64,000 nucleotides of DNA, from positions 310,001-374,000 of the forward strand of contig NZ_JAAQTL010000002.1 in NCBI RefSeq assembly GCF_011742875.1, in the 5' to 3' direction. The position numbers and the translations under genes are program-made. This DNA is from Luteibacter yeojuensis (GTDB lineage Bacteria; Pseudomonadota; Gammaproteobacteria; Xanthomonadales; Rhodanobacteraceae). This document shows positions 1-9,995 of the stretch, one piece after another; the first letter of the stretch is position 1; every line of letters starts with the position of its first letter. The notes beneath the pieces were generated by a model. The model saw only the letters and a program-made list of their open reading frames with translations, was not told the origin of the DNA and ran no database searches.

Positions 1-1231
1 TCACGTCGAACTGCAACGAGATGCCCTCGTCCGGCTGGATCTGCAACACCAGCCAATCGGGGCCGAACGCGTCCATGCCCGTGCCGCGGAATGGAGCGAA
101 CGGCGCGGACTTGAAGCGGATGGCGATCTCGGTCGTGCGGCGCCCCATATGCTTGCCGGTGCGCAGGTAGAACGGCACGCCCGACCAGCGCCAGGTGTCG
201 ATCGAGAGCTTCATGGCGACGAAGGTCTCCGTCACCGAGTCCGCCGCCACGTCGGGTTCGTCGCGATAGGAATTGGCCAGCTGGCCATTCACCGCACCGG
301 GGCCGTACTGGCCGCGCACGGCGTCTTCGGGCTGTACCGGCCGGATCGCGTCGATGGTTTCGGCCTTGCGCGTACGCACCGCCTCGGCGTCGAAGGAACT
401 CGGCGGCTCCATCGCCACCATGGCCAGCAGCTGGAACAGGTGGTTGGGCACCATGTCGCGCAGTGCGCCGGTCTGCTCGTAGAACGACCCGCGGCGTTCG
501 ACGCCGACGGTTTCCGCCACGGTGATCTGCACGTGGTCGATGCGGTCGCGGTTCCAGATCGGCTCGAACAGACCGTTGGCGAAGCGGAACGCCATGATGT
601 TCTGCACCGTCTCTTTCCCGAGGAAGTGGTCGATGCGGTAGATCTGGTCTTCGCGGAGGACCTTTAGGATGCGCTCGTTGAGCGCGCGAGCCGAGGCGAG
701 GTCGTGGCCGAACGGCTTCTCGATGATCACGCGGCGCCAGAAGTCGCCGTTCGAACCGCCGTCGTCGACGAGCCCGGCATCGCGGAGCTTCTCGATCACG
801 TCGCCGAAGAAGCGCTCCGGCGTGGCGAGGTAGAACAACACGTTGCCCTTCGTGCCGCGCTTCTTCTCCACTTCGCGCAGACGGACGGCGAGGCTGTGGA
901 ACGCGGAGAGATCGTCGAAATCGCCGGCGTGATAGCTCATCTGCCCGCTCAGCCAGCCCCACGCATCCTCGTCGAGCTTGCCGCCGGAATTGCCGACGAA
1001 GCGCTCCAGCGCCATCCGCAGGTTCTTCTTCCACGCGTTGTCGGTCATCTTGCCGTGGTTGAAGCCGATGACGGAGAAGTTATCGGACAGCAGGCCCGTA
1101 CGACGCATGTTGTACAGCGAGGGCACGACGAGCCGGCTGGTGAGATCGCCGGCGGCGCCGAAGATCACGACGGTACAGGGATCGGCCGGATGAGCACGCG
1201 AGGTGGCGCGCTTCGGTTGGGCTGGACTCAT
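1..1231 (-). CDS. zwf: Glucose-6-phosphate 1-dehydrogenase, C-terminus cut by window edge
   Basis: Catalyses the first step of the oxidative pentose phosphate pathway, oxidising glucose-6-phosphate with NAD(P)+ in the cytoplasm. About 410 N-terminal residues are visible of the usual 480-500. The nucleotide-binding GAAGDL motif is at residues 25-30, the catalytic RIDHFLGKE signature lies near residue 200, and [11 protein letters not shown] is at the visible end; all are family hallmarks. The ATG at 1231-1229 overlaps the TGA of the upstream GH15 gene by four bases (ATGA), so the two are translationally coupled. The stop codon lies outside the window. Confidence 0.97.
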   Translation of the reverse strand, partial: MSPAQPKRATSRAHPADPCTVVIFGAAGDLTSRLVVPSLYNMRRTGLLSDNFSVIGFNHGKMTDNAWKKNLRMALERFVGNSGGKLDEDAWGWLSGQMSYHAGDFDDLSAFHSLAVRLREVEKKRGTKGNVLFYLATPERFFGDVIEKLRDAGLVDDGGSNGDFWRRVIIEKPFGHDLASARALNERILKVLREDQIYRIDHFLGKETVQNIMAFRFANGLFEPIWNRDRIDHVQITVAETVGVERRGSFYEQTGALRDMVPNHLFQLLAMVAMEPPSSFDAEAVRTRKAETIDAIRPVQPEDAVRGQYGPGAVNGQLANSYRDEPDVAADSVTETFVAMKLSIDTWRWSGVPFYLRTGKHMGRRTTEIAIRFKSAPFAPFRGTGMDAFGPDWLVLQIQPDEGISLQFDV

Positions 1232-3057
1232 GCACGGGCTCCTTGGGTATCGAGTGCTTCGTCGGGTGTGGCATGGACGTCGGCCGTCGCGCTGTAACCT
1301 TTCGCGAGGCTGAAGGCGGCATTGATCAAGGCGACGTGCGAAAAGGCCTGGGGGAAATTGCCCAGCAGTCGCTTCGACCGTGGATCGTACTCCTCCGAGA
1401 GCAGTCCGAGGTCGTTCGTGAGGCCGATCAGGCTGACGAACAGCTCCCGCGCATCGTCGAGACGGCCCAGCAGCACGTAGTTTTCCACCAGCCAGAAGCT
1501 GCACGGCAGGAACTGGCCCTCGCCCGGCGGCAGGCCGTCGACGCCGGTGCTCGTGTGATAGCGCAGCACGAAGCCTTCGACCAGCAGGTCCTCCTCGATC
1601 GCCCTCACCGTCGCCGTCACGCGCGGGTCGTCCGGCGGCAGGAAGTCGGTGAGCGTGATCAGCAGCAGGCTTGCGTCCAGTTCCTTGGAACCGTAGGACT
1701 GGGTGAAGCAGCCGCGCTCGGGATCCACGCCCTTGGCGAGGATGTCCGCCTTGATCTCCTCGGCGACGGTGCGCCACCGCTGGTTGAGCTCGGCATCGTG
1801 CCCTTCGCGCTGTTGCTCGGAGGCGCGCTGGAAGGCCAGCCAGGCCATCACCTTCGAATGGACGAAATGACGCGGCTCGCCGCGGATTTCCCAGATCCCG
1901 TTGTCGGGCTTGCGCCAGATACTGGCGAGGTGTTCCAGGAACACCGTCTGTACGCTGTCCGCGGTGGGTTGCCAGACCACGCCGTGCCGGATGGCGTGCG
2001 CGAATGCGCCGACGAGTTCGCCGTAGATGTCCAGTTGGAACTGCGTGGAGGCCGCATTGCCGATACGCACGGGCTGCGCCCCTTCATAGCCCCGCAGCCA
2101 GGGCACCTCGAACTCCTCCAGCCGGCGCTCGCCCGCCAGGCCATAGAGCACCTGCAACTGTTCCGGCGATCCGGCCACGGCGCGGCGCACCCAGTCGCGC
2201 CATGCACTGGCTTCGTCGTGGTACCCGGCGTTGACGAGGGCGGACAGCACGAAGGTGGCATCGCGCGCCCAGCAGAAGCGGTAATCCCAGTTGCGCTCGC
2301 CACCGAACTGCTCGGGCAGGGACGTGGTCGGCGCGGCGACGATGCCGCCGGTGGGAAGGTAGCTGAGCCCCTTCAGCACGACCAGCGAACGGCGGACGAT
2401 GTCGGACCACTCCCCCGCACCGTTGCAGCGGTTCGACCAGCCTTCCCAGAAAGCGAGCGAAGCGGCCAGCGCGTCGTATGGGTCGAGGACGTCGGGCGGC
2501 GGGAGGTGCGAAGGTCCCCAGGTCATGACGAAGGGAACGGAATCGCCCTTGCCTACCTTGAAACGCGCGATGCTGTGCAGGCCTTCGCCTTCCACGGCGA
2601 CGGGACTGCGCACGACCAGCAGGTCCGGACCGGCCACCGCGGTCATCGTCGTCTCGTCGACGCGCGTCACCCAGGGAACCGCGTTGCCGTAGTCGAAACG
2701 GATGGTGAGCACGGCTTCGAAGTCGACGCGCCCTTCCAATCCCTCGACGATGCGCGTGACGCCGACCTGCTCATCGGCGAACGGCATGAAATCGATCACC
2801 CGCGCCCGGCCGGTGGCCGTTCGCCATTCGGTTTCGAGGACGAGGCTGCCGTCGATGTAGGCGCGGCGGCTGACCGCATCGGGATCGGCGGGTGCGATGC
2901 GCCAGCGGCCGTTGTCCTCGGAACCGACCAGGGCCGCGAAGCACGAGGCGGAATCGAACCGGGGAAGGCACAACCAGTCGATGGAGCCGTCCTTGGCCAC
3001 CAGCGCCGCGCTTCGGCAGTTGCCGAGCATCGCGTAGTCCTCGATCCGGGATGCCAT
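1228..3057 (-). CDS. Glycoside hydrolase family 15 protein (glucoamylase/trehalase-like)
   Basis: Predicted cytoplasmic inverting alpha-glucosidase of family GH15, which includes glucoamylases and bacterial trehalases. The 609-residue product starts [13 protein letters not shown], the family's usual N-terminal tag, followed by a beta-sandwich region and the (alpha/alpha)6 barrel with [13 protein letters not shown] (around residue 280) and LLSEEYDP near the C-terminus, which carry the expected catalytic acids. ATG 3057 is preferred over an upstream in-frame start at 3174 because GAGGA sits seven bases before it. Its stop overlaps zwf, so its product probably feeds glucose to the pentose phosphate route. 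The substrate (trehalose or a maltooligosaccharide) is not decidable here. Confidence 0.9.
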   Translation of the reverse strand: MASRIEDYAMLGNCRSAALVAKDGSIDWLCLPRFDSASCFAALVGSEDNGRWRIAPADPDAVSRRAYIDGSLVLETEWRTATGRARVIDFMPFADEQVGVTRIVEGLEGRVDFEAVLTIRFDYGNAVPWVTRVDETTMTAVAGPDLLVVRSPVAVEGEGLHSIARFKVGKGDSVPFVMTWGPSHLPPPDVLDPYDALAASLAFWEGWSNRCNGAGEWSDIVRRSLVVLKGLSYLPTGGIVAAPTTSLPEQFGGERNWDYRFCWARDATFVLSALVNAGYHDEASAWRDWVRRAVAGSPEQLQVLYGLAGERRLEEFEVPWLRGYEGAQPVRIGNAASTQFQLDIYGELVGAFAHAIRHGVVWQPTADSVQTVFLEHLASIWRKPDNGIWEIRGEPRHFVHSKVMAWLAFQRASEQQREGHDAELNQRWRTVAEEIKADILAKGVDPERGCFTQSYGSKELDASLLLITLTDFLPPDDPRVTATVRAIEEDLLVEGFVLRYHTSTGVDGLPPGEGQFLPCSFWLVENYVLLGRLDDARELFVSLIGLTNDLGLLSEEYDPRSKRLLGNFPQAFSHVALINAAFSLAKGYSATADVHATPDEALDTQGARA

Positions 3058-3144
3058 GCTGTCCTCGTCGATCCGCTGTGAATTCGTTACGGTAACGACC
3101 GGATTGTTATCGCCGCGTGTCCGGAAATCTTGCACAAGCACACT

Positions 3145-3227
3145 GCGGGAGCCGCCATGGCGGCGAGGGGACATGCGCTGCGGCCGCGACGTTCCGTCGG
3201 CTTTCCGCCGCTATGGCGGCTCCTGCC
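3145..3227. repeat. REP-like palindrome, diverged copy
   Basis: Inverted arms GGAGCCGCCATGGCGGCGAG and its near complement at the far end enclose a middle segment related to the type A copies described in the findings. It sits between the GH15 gene and the antiporter gene. Confidence 0.8.
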
Positions 3228-3238
3228 GTTCGTCCGGC

Positions 3239-4888
3239 TCAATGGGTGGATTCGCGCTTCGGCTGGGCCGCCGCGAACATGCTCCGGGCCACTTCCTGTT
3301 CTCCGTAGACGACTTCGCTGGCACCGAGGCCGCCCAGGTGGCCCACGCATTCGGGCGAGTGCGCGCGCGCCACGATCGGCAGGTCCGGCCGCAGGGCGCG
3401 TGCGGCGCGGACGATCTGGCCGCCTTCGAAGGGATCGGACACGGCGACGATCAATGCGCGGGCCTCGGCAAGGTTCGCCTCCGCAAGGACAGGCGCCGCG
3501 GCGGCATTGCCGACCACCACCTCCACGTCGCCGCGCGCGCGGAGTTCGCGTACGGCGTCCTCGTCCGATTCGATCAGCAGCGTGCGCGCGCCGACCGCCT
3601 GGAGTTCGGCGAGTACGCGACGGCCCACGCGGCCGTGGCCCACCAGGACGGTGTGTCCGGCCATGTCCGGGTGGTCGTCCGGCGTGTCGGCGTCGTGCCG
3701 CGCGATCCAGCGGTCGAGTGCCACGAACAGCAGCGGATTGATCAGGATGGAAACGATCGCGGCGGCGAGCAGGATGTCGCGCGCCTGGGAGCTCAACAGA
3801 CCCAGCGAGACGCCCAGGCCCGCGAGAATGAAGGAGAACTCGCCGATCTGCGCGAGGCTGGTGGCGATGGTGAGTGCGGTCTTGGGCGGGCGTCCGAACG
3901 CGCGCACGATGACGAACGCGGCGAGCGACTTGCCCACGACGATGATGAGGCATGCGGCGAGGACGACCCACGGCTGTTCGACGAGGATGCGCGGATTGAA
4001 CAGCATGCCGATGGAGACGAAGAAAAGCACGGCGAAGGCGTCGCGCAGCGGCAGCGTTTCCTCCGCCGCACGCTGCGAGAGTTTCGACTCACCCATCATC
4101 ATGCCGGCGAAGAAGGCGCCAAGCTCGAACGACACGTCGAACAGATGGGCGGCGCCGAACGCGACGCCCAGCGCGATGGCCAGCACGGCCAGGCGGAACA
4201 GTTCGCGCGAGCCGCTGGCGGAGACGGTCTGGAGCACCCAGGGAATGGCGCGCTTGCCGACGATCAGCATCAGCGCGACGAACACGACCACCTTGCCGAT
4301 CGTCCAGGCCACGGTTTCGATCAACGCGCCGACCGTCGGCGCGGGACCGTCGTGCCCGGCACCAAGGAAACCGCCGATGGCCGGCAGCAGCACGAGCGCC
4401 AGCACCATCGCGAGGTCTTCGACGATCAGCCAGCCCACCGCGATGCGGCCGCGGTCGGTGTCGAGGAGACGACGTTCCTCCATCGCGCGAAGCAGCACCA
4501 CGGTGCTGGCCACCGACAACGCGAGGCCGAAGACGAAGCCCTGCGCCGGCGGCCAGCCCAGCCACCAGCCCAGCAGCATGCCCAGGCCGGTGGCGACGCC
4601 CATCTGCGCGGCGGCCCCGGGGATGGAGATGGCCTTGACCGCCAGCAGGTCCTTCAGCGAAAAGTGCAGGCCCACGCCGAACATGAGCAGGATGACGCCG
4701 AGATCGGCGAGTTCCTGGGCGATGTGCGCGTCGGCGACATAGCCTGGCGTGAATGGCCCGGCGACGACGCCGGCGACCAGATAGCCTGCCAGTACCGGCA
4801 GGCGCAGCCGGAGCGCCAGCGCGCCGAAGACAAAGGCGAGGACAAGGCCGCCGACGAGGGTGGCGATGAGCGGCGTGGCGTCGTGCAC
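3239..4888 (-). CDS. ybaL: Kef/YbaL-type monovalent cation:proton antiporter
   Basis: Inner-membrane CPA2-family antiporter exchanging K+ or Na+ for protons. The 549-residue product has about 12-13 hydrophobic segments over its first 390 residues, including the conserved GVGLHFSLKDLL and FFVSIGML stretches, followed by a cytoplasmic TrkA-N Rossmann domain from about residue 410 (HTVLVGHGRVGRRV). The organisation and length match E. coli YbaL rather than the longer KefB/KefC. The start codon is GTG at 4888-4886, with AGGAG eight bases upstream. It stands alone, 50 bases downstream of recQ. The symbol is by resemblance, and the transported ion is inferred. Confidence 0.88.
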   Translation of the reverse strand: MHDATPLIATLVGGLVLAFVFGALALRLRLPVLAGYLVAGVVAGPFTPGYVADAHIAQELADLGVILLMFGVGLHFSLKDLLAVKAISIPGAAAQMGVATGLGMLLGWWLGWPPAQGFVFGLALSVASTVVLLRAMEERRLLDTDRGRIAVGWLIVEDLAMVLALVLLPAIGGFLGAGHDGPAPTVGALIETVAWTIGKVVVFVALMLIVGKRAIPWVLQTVSASGSRELFRLAVLAIALGVAFGAAHLFDVSFELGAFFAGMMMGESKLSQRAAEETLPLRDAFAVLFFVSIGMLFNPRILVEQPWVVLAACLIIVVGKSLAAFVIVRAFGRPPKTALTIATSLAQIGEFSFILAGLGVSLGLLSSQARDILLAAAIVSILINPLLFVALDRWIARHDADTPDDHPDMAGHTVLVGHGRVGRRVLAELQAVGARTLLIESDEDAVRELRARGDVEVVVGNAAAAPVLAEANLAEARALIVAVSDPFEGGQIVRAARALRPDLPIVARAHSPECVGHLGGLGASEVVYGEQEVARSMFAAAQPKRESTH

Positions 4889-4938
4889 GGAAACTCCTGG
4901 TCGTTGCCGCAGGCCGCCCGCGGCATCGGGCTAGGCTA

Positions 4939-6753
4939 TCACCCCGCCGCGGTCAGGACCGCGAGGAAATCTTTTCCGTAGCGTTTGAGCTTGTTCTCTC
5001 CCACGCCACTGATCGAGGCCAGCTCTTCTTCGTTGCCCGGCAGGGCGCGGAGCATGGCCAGCAGGGTGGCGTCGTGGAAGATGACGTAGGCCGGCACGCC
5101 GTGCTGCCTGGCCAGTTCGGCCCGCACGCGGCGCAGTTCGTTCCAGAGCGGCTGCTCGATCTCCTCGATGCCGAGCGAGGCGCCCGCGGCGGCGGGCGTG
5201 GACCGCGTCGTGCGACGCCCCTTCGCAGGGCGCGCGTCCTCGCGCAGCCACACCTTGCGCTCGCCCTTCAACACAGGCCCGCTGGTGGCGGAGAGCCGCA
5301 GCGTGCCATAGCCCTCGGGATCGGCCTCGACGAGCCCCGCCGCCAGCAACTGACGGAATACCGAACGCCACTGCGTGGCGTCCATGTCGGCACCGACGCC
5401 GAACACCGTGAGGCTGTCGTGGCCGAGGTCGCGCACGCGTTCGGACGCCTCGCCGCGCAGGATGTCGATGAGGTGGCCGGCACCGAAGCGCTGCCCGCTG
5501 CGATAGATGCACGACATGGCCTTCTGCGAGGCGACGGTGGCGTCCCAGGTCTTGGGCGGCTGCAGGCAGTTGTCGCAGTTGCCGCAAGGTTCCGGGTAAA
5601 TTTCCGCGAACGCCTCCAGCAGCAGCTGGCGCCGGCAGCGCGTGGCTTCGGCATAACCCAGCAGCGAATCGAGCTTCAGCCGTTCGATGCGCTTGCGCGC
5701 ATCGCCCGCCTCGGACTGCGAGATCATCTGGCTCATGGTCACGACGTCGCCCAGGCCGTAGATCATCCATGCTTCCGCCGGCAGCCCGTCGCGGCCGGCG
5801 CGACCGGTTTCCTGGTAATACCCTTCCATGCTGCGCGGCAGGTCGAGGTGCGCGACGAAACGCACGTCGGGCTTGTCGATGCCCATGCCGAAGGCCACCG
5901 TGGCGACCATCACCACGCCCTCTTCGCGCAGGAAACGCTGCTGGTGTCGCGTGCGCGTGGCGGCGTCGAGGCCTGCGTGGTACGGCAACGAGTCGACGCC
6001 GGCTTCCGCGAGCCATGCGGCCGTTTCGTCGACCTTACGCCGGCTCAGGCAATAGACGATGCCCGCCTCGCCGCGATGGGCGTCGAGGAAGTCGAGCAGC
6101 TGGCGGCGCGCGTTCTGCCGCGGCGCCACGCGATAGCGGATATTGGGCCGGTCGAAGCTCGAAACAAAGCGGCGGGCCTCGTGCAGGTTCAGCCGCTCGA
6201 CGATTTCCTCGCGCGTGCGTTCGTCGGCGGTGGCCGTGAGCGCGATGCGCGGCACCTCGGGGAAACGCTCGTGCAGGATGGCGAGCTCACGGTATTCCGG
6301 GCGGAAGTCGTGGCCCCATTGCGACACGCAATGCGCCTCGTCGATGGCGAAGAGCGCGATGGGAATGCGATCGAGCAAGCCGAGGAAGCGTCCGGTGAGC
6401 AGGCGCTCCGGCGCCACGTAGAGCATGTCCAGTTCGCCGGCGAGCAGCTGGTCTTCCACCTCGCGCTGGGTGACGGCGTCCAGGCTGGAGTTGAGGTAGC
6501 GCGCACGCACGCCGGCCTCGCCGAGCGCGTCGACCTGGTCCTGCATCAGGGCGATGAGCGGCGACACCACGATGCCGGTGCCCTCGCGCATGAGTGCGGG
6601 GATCTGGAAGCAGAGCGACTTGCCGCCGCCGGTGGGCATGAGCACGAGCGCGTCGCCGCCGGCGGCGACCGCTTCGACGATGGCTTGTTGCTGCCCGCGG
6701 AATCCGGGATAGCCGAAAACGGAATGAAGGAGATCGAGTGCGTGGGACTGCAT
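4939..6753 (-). CDS. recQ: ATP-dependent DNA helicase RecQ
   Basis: 3'-to-5' DNA helicase acting in recombination and replication-fork repair. The 604 residues contain Walker A PTGGGKS near residue 40, the DEAHC box near residue 137, the ETGRAGRDG motif VI, the zinc-binding CGNCDNC cluster with the RQC domain, and a C-terminal HRDC domain ([19 protein letters not shown]). Length and domain order match E. coli RecQ. The ATG at 6753 begins right at the conserved [15 protein letters not shown] segment. No partner gene is adjacent. Confidence 0.98.
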   Translation of the reverse strand: MQSHALDLLHSVFGYPGFRGQQQAIVEAVAAGGDALVLMPTGGGKSLCFQIPALMREGTGIVVSPLIALMQDQVDALGEAGVRARYLNSSLDAVTQREVEDQLLAGELDMLYVAPERLLTGRFLGLLDRIPIALFAIDEAHCVSQWGHDFRPEYRELAILHERFPEVPRIALTATADERTREEIVERLNLHEARRFVSSFDRPNIRYRVAPRQNARRQLLDFLDAHRGEAGIVYCLSRRKVDETAAWLAEAGVDSLPYHAGLDAATRTRHQQRFLREEGVVMVATVAFGMGIDKPDVRFVAHLDLPRSMEGYYQETGRAGRDGLPAEAWMIYGLGDVVTMSQMISQSEAGDARKRIERLKLDSLLGYAEATRCRRQLLLEAFAEIYPEPCGNCDNCLQPPKTWDATVASQKAMSCIYRSGQRFGAGHLIDILRGEASERVRDLGHDSLTVFGVGADMDATQWRSVFRQLLAAGLVEADPEGYGTLRLSATSGPVLKGERKVWLREDARPAKGRRTTRSTPAAAGASLGIEEIEQPLWNELRRVRAELARQHGVPAYVIFHDATLLAMLRALPGNEEELASISGVGENKLKRYGKDFLAVLTAAG

Positions 6754-6925
6754 GTGTCCATGCTAGCAAACCGCCGCCGCGGCGCCCCGCCGGACGACGC
6801 CCGTACGAACATTTGCTTACGCCGATTTGCGACGGGGGTCGTTTTCTTTCGACGCGCGATGACGGCTAATGGGACCGGGCACGACGCCCGCGATCCACTG
6901 CGACTTCATCCTTGAGGAGGATGTC

Positions 6926-7216
6926 ATGCACAGAGCGTTCGTAACTGCCGCACTCGTCGCCGGAAGCCTTCTGGCCGGCATCCCTCCCGGCTTTGCCGCC
7001 GGCGGCCGCATCGCCTTCAGCGGTTATGTCCTGGAGCAACCCTGCCCGCTGCGCGAAGGACGATTGGACTGCCCCGAGGGGCGCCGGGTCGATGCCGTGG
7101 TCCGCGCCGTCGACATCCGCTCGATACCGGGCCCGGTCCACGACCGCCTGCTGGAGTACGCCGTACACCGCGATGCCTCGCGCCCCTGGAGGCTGACGGA
7201 GGTGACCTACCGCTGA
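6926..7216 (+). CDS. Small exported protein, possibly fimbrillin-like
   Basis: Unrecognised 96-residue protein. An N-terminal signal peptide (MHRAFVTAALVAGSLLAGI...AFAA type, cleavage near residue 24) is followed by GGRIAFSGYVLEQPCP, which resembles the first strand of chaperone-usher pilins (G.I.F.G.I....C), and a second cysteine (LDCP) that could close a disulfide. It is too short to be a full pilin, and no chaperone or usher gene is nearby. A strong ribosome binding site GAGGAGG at 6914-6920 supports ATG 6926 over the upstream in-frame ATG at 6869. Confidence 0.7.
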   Translation: MHRAFVTAALVAGSLLAGIPPGFAAGGRIAFSGYVLEQPCPLREGRLDCPEGRRVDAVVRAVDIRSIPGPVHDRLLEYAVHRDASRPWRLTEVTYR

Positions 7217-7219
7217 GGG

Positions 7220-7588
7220 TCAGCCCGGCGGTCCCCAGATAGCCCTGTCCAGGTCGTGGTCGAGCCCGAAGGCCGTCATGGGCACGCGGCCGTCCTTCAC
7301 GACGACGCCCTCGGCCTTGAGTCGCCTGCATTGCTCCCGGTAACCGCGCGTGCCCGCGGGTATGCCGATGCGCCCGTCGGCGCGCAGCACGCGATGCCAG
7401 GGCAGGTCCAGCCGGTTGGGGGCCTCCCCCAACACCTTGCCGATGAGGCGCGCGCGCCCCGGGTAGCCGGCGCGCGCCGCGATGGCGCCGTAACTGGCCA
7501 CGCGCCCCCTCGGAATGGCCGCGACCGCCTCGATGATGCGGCGCGCCCGGGTCTCGCTGGCGGCGTCGGCGTCCCATTCATCGCTCAT
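7220..7588 (-). CDS. Alkyltransferase-like protein (ATL), MGMT DNA-binding fold
   Basis: 122-residue homologue of the DNA-binding domain of O6-alkylguanine transferases. The motif where a transferase would carry the alkyl-accepting cysteine reads PWHRV instead of PCHRV, the hallmark of ATL proteins, which bind O6-alkylguanine and hand the lesion to nucleotide excision repair. The helix-turn-helix segment (RGRVASYGAIAARAGYPGRARLIGKVL) and its arginine finger are intact. ATG 7588 has AGGAAA upstream. A longer in-frame extension to 8086 reads through the neighbouring opposite-strand gene and is rejected. It converges with the small exported protein, with four bases between the stops. Confidence 0.92.
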   Translation of the reverse strand: MSDEWDADAASETRARRIIEAVAAIPRGRVASYGAIAARAGYPGRARLIGKVLGEAPNRLDLPWHRVLRADGRIGIPAGTRGYREQCRRLKAEGVVVKDGRVPMTAFGLDHDLDRAIWGPPG

Positions 7589-7666
7589 GGTCGTTTCCTG
7601 CATGTTCCGAAACGCCGATGAGGTTACCATCCGGAAACCCTCACGACGGATGTGTGGACGACGGCC

Positions 7667-8071
7667 ATGCGACACTTCGAAGCGATTCGCTCCCATGTCG
7701 GCGGCATCCATAAGCTCCGCCAGAACGAGCCCTACGTCATCAGCTTCGACCTGGAGCTCCCCGACGGGCGCCATCAGGGCATCTACCTTGCGGAGCTGGA
7801 GGATGGCGAGGGCCAGCGCTTCCTGCGCCTGTCCACGCCGATCGGCCCACTGGCGGGGGTGGACGCCCGCCGCTGCCTCCGTTTCAACTGGGAACAGCGC
7901 ACCGGGTACCTCGCCGAAGCGGACCTCGACGGCTCCCCGTACCTCCACCTGTGCGAGAACCGTCCGTACGACTACCTGGACGAACGCGAACTCGCGCGGT
8001 TGATCGGGGAACTGGGCGCCACGGGCGACCAGCTGGAACAGGTGGTCAACGGCGAAGCCGACGCCCTGTAA
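7667..8071 (+). CDS. YbjN/CesT-fold-like protein of unknown function
   Basis: 134 residues with no signal peptide or membrane segment. Alternating strands and helices (FLRLSTPIGPL, CLRFNWEQRTGYLAEADLDGSPYLHLCENRPYDYLDERELARLIGEL, then a closing helix TGDQLEQVV) resemble the YbjN/type III chaperone fold; this is pattern recognition, not a confirmed match. ATG 7667 is chosen, though ATG 7652 in the same frame is equally possible because neither has a good Shine-Dalgarno sequence. It is divergent from the ATL gene (about 80 bases between starts) and has no known partner. Confidence 0.65.
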   Translation: MRHFEAIRSHVGGIHKLRQNEPYVISFDLELPDGRHQGIYLAELEDGEGQRFLRLSTPIGPLAGVDARRCLRFNWEQRTGYLAEADLDGSPYLHLCENRPYDYLDERELARLIGELGATGDQLEQVVNGEADAL

Positions 8072-8076
8072 TGCGG

Positions 8077-8117
8077 GCGCGGCCATGGCGGCGAGAAGCC
8101 AGGGAAGCGATGACGCC
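8077..8117. repeat. Half REP-like element
   Basis: One arm (GGCCATGGCGGCGAGAAGCC) plus the start of the type A middle (AGGGAAGCGATGA). The second arm is missing; the Pit gene ends just beyond. Confidence 0.65.
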
Positions 8118-8123
8118 GCAGGG

Positions 8124-9248
8124 TCAGAAGAACCAGTTGCTCAGCTTCACCAGGCCGTAGCCGATACCCGCCGTGATCGGCAACGTCAGTATCCAGGCCC
8201 ACACCATGCGCTCGACCACCGACCAGCGGATGGCGTTGAAGCGCTTCGCGGCACCCACGCCCATGATGGAAGCGGACACGTTGTGCGTGGTGGACACCGG
8301 CACGCCGAGGACCGATGCGGTGAGGATCACGGCGGCCGAGCTGCCTTCGGCGGCGAACCCGTTGATCGGGTGCAGCTTCACCATCTTGTGGCCGAGGGTC
8401 TTGATGATCCGCCAGCCGCCACCCGCGGTGCCGCCGGCCATCGTCAGCGCGCAGACCACCTTGACCCACACGGGAATGGGGAAGCCGCCGGCGGCCGCCG
8501 GATCGTGGGGAATGCGCAGGAAATGGAGGAACGCCGGCAGGTGGTCGAACTGGCCCGCGGCGGTGGCGCCGGCCAGGGCGAGCGCGATGATGCCCATGCT
8601 CTTCTGCGCGTCGTTCATGCCATGGGAGAGGCCCATGGCGCTCGCCGACACGATCTGCGCCTTGCCGAAAAAGCTGTTCACGAAGGGCGTGCGGCCGAAG
8701 CGGCGCAAGGGGCCGCGGCGGCTGGAGAAGAACCCCAGCAGCGCATAGAGGCCCCCCATGATGAGGAAGCCGATGACGAAACCGAGGAAGGGCGACACGA
8801 TCATCGGCACGATCACCTTCGGGATCACGCCCTTGCCCAACCACCAGTGCGCCCCGTCCTGCCACCAGATGATCGAATGGAGGTTGTCCCCCGCCGCCGC
8901 CAGCGCGGCGCCGCACAGGCCGCCGACCAGCGCATGGCTGGAACTGGAAGGCAGGCCCAGCCACCAGGTGATGAGATTCCAGATGGTGGCGCCAAGCAGC
9001 GCGCTGATCAGCAGCTGCGAGCCGACCTCGACCACACCGGTGTCGATCAGACCCGAGGCGATCGTGGCGGCCACGGCGGTGCCCCAAAGGGCGCCGGCGA
9101 GGTTGGTGACCGCCGCCAGCAGCACGGCCTGCCCCGGCGTGAGCACCTTGGTCGCGACCACGGTCGCGATGGAATTCGCCGTGTCGTGGAAGCCGTTGAT
9201 GTAGGTGAAAGCGAGAGCGATCAGGACGACCGCGATGACCATGCTCAT
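8124..9248 (-). CDS. pit: Inorganic phosphate transporter, Pit family
   Basis: Inner-membrane low-affinity phosphate (metal-phosphate):proton symporter. The 374 residues hold the family signature FTYINGFHDTANSIATVVATKVLTP in the first helix and a second copy region (GVPVSTTHNVSASIMGVG) in the C-terminal half, about 10-11 hydrophobic segments in all. The ATG at 9248 has GCGGGA upstream; a second ATG lies two codons later. It follows the DUF47 gene with a 13-base gap, the standard Pit accessory arrangement. Confidence 0.93.
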   Translation of the reverse strand: MSMVIAVVLIALAFTYINGFHDTANSIATVVATKVLTPGQAVLLAAVTNLAGALWGTAVAATIASGLIDTGVVEVGSQLLISALLGATIWNLITWWLGLPSSSSHALVGGLCGAALAAAGDNLHSIIWWQDGAHWWLGKGVIPKVIVPMIVSPFLGFVIGFLIMGGLYALLGFFSSRRGPLRRFGRTPFVNSFFGKAQIVSASAMGLSHGMNDAQKSMGIIALALAGATAAGQFDHLPAFLHFLRIPHDPAAAGGFPIPVWVKVVCALTMAGGTAGGGWRIIKTLGHKMVKLHPINGFAAEGSSAAVILTASVLGVPVSTTHNVSASIMGVGAAKRFNAIRWSVVERMVWAWILTLPITAGIGYGLVKLSNWFF

Positions 9249-9261
9249 GGGAATCCCGCCG

Positions 9262-9891
9262 TCAGGAGTTCTTGAGCACGATGGAGTAGACGACGTTGCC
9301 GACATCGCGGCATTTGTCGACCGCTTTCTCGACGAGCTCGAAGAGATCCTTCGCCAGGATGGCGCGCAGCGGGTCGGAGCCCTCCGCGTACAGCGTGCGG
9401 TACGGATCGAGGAGCAGGCGGTCGGCCTCCGACTCCAGCGCCTGGAGCTGGTCGCGCAGCTTCTTTACCGGGTCGATCTTCAGGCCGTGGCGCAGCTGGC
9501 CGATCATGGCCACCACGACCTCGGCGGAGCGTTCCAGCAGGGCGGCGCGCTGGCCGAAGTCGATGCCCTGGAGACGCTCGGCGACGATGACGTAGCGTTC
9601 GGCGAACTTCTCGATGGTCTTGGGAATCTTGTACAGCGCGGAGTTCAGCGCCTCGATGTCCTCGCGGTCCAGCGCGGTGACGAAGGTGTTCACCAGTTCC
9701 TCCCCGATCTGCCCGTGGAGCGCCTTCTCGCGGGCGCGGGCCGTGCTGAAGGCGGCCATCACCGGGGTGCGGTCGGTCTGGGTGACCAGTTCGTGCATGG
9801 CCCGGGCGCTCTCTCGGGCGGCCTCGGCGCTGGCCTCGAGCAGGCCGTAGAACTTGTCGCCCTTACCGAACATCGTCTGGAGTGAAAACAT
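9262..9891 (-). CDS. DUF47 (PhoU-like) Pit accessory protein
   Basis: 209-residue, mostly helical cytoplasmic protein of the TIGR00153/DUF47 family, which is related to PhoU and is thought to modulate Pit phosphate transport. The N-terminus MFSLQTMFGKGDKFYGLLEASAEAARESA and the C-terminal ILAKDLFELVEKAVDKCRDVGNVVYSIVLKNS are the usual family ends. ATG 9891 is preferred over 9927. Directly upstream of pit in the same operon. Confidence 0.93.
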   Translation of the reverse strand: MFSLQTMFGKGDKFYGLLEASAEAARESARAMHELVTQTDRTPVMAAFSTARAREKALHGQIGEELVNTFVTALDREDIEALNSALYKIPKTIEKFAERYVIVAERLQGIDFGQRAALLERSAEVVVAMIGQLRHGLKIDPVKKLRDQLQALESEADRLLLDPYRTLYAEGSDPLRAILAKDLFELVEKAVDKCRDVGNVVYSIVLKNS

Positions 9892-9981
9892 GGGGTTGCC
9901 TGGGAACCTGGGGGAATTTGTGACCAATATGTTACCGGACTGGGGAGGCGGACGCCTCCACGATCCGACGCGGCCATCTGC

Positions 9982-9987
9982 TATATA
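9982..9987 (+). promoter_or_regulatory. Candidate -10 box (TATATA) for a leaderless transcript
   Basis: TATATA ends nine bases before the ATG of the CNNM/CorC gene, which has no Shine-Dalgarno sequence. Initiation at the usual distance would start the mRNA at or next to the start codon. The -35 region is not convincing. Confidence 0.4.
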
Positions 9988-9995
9988 AGCGCCCG

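Noticed and set aside
1243..3081. 612-residue plus-strand frame
   Set aside because: Antisense to the GH15 gene; the protein on the minus strand has all the catalytic motifs.
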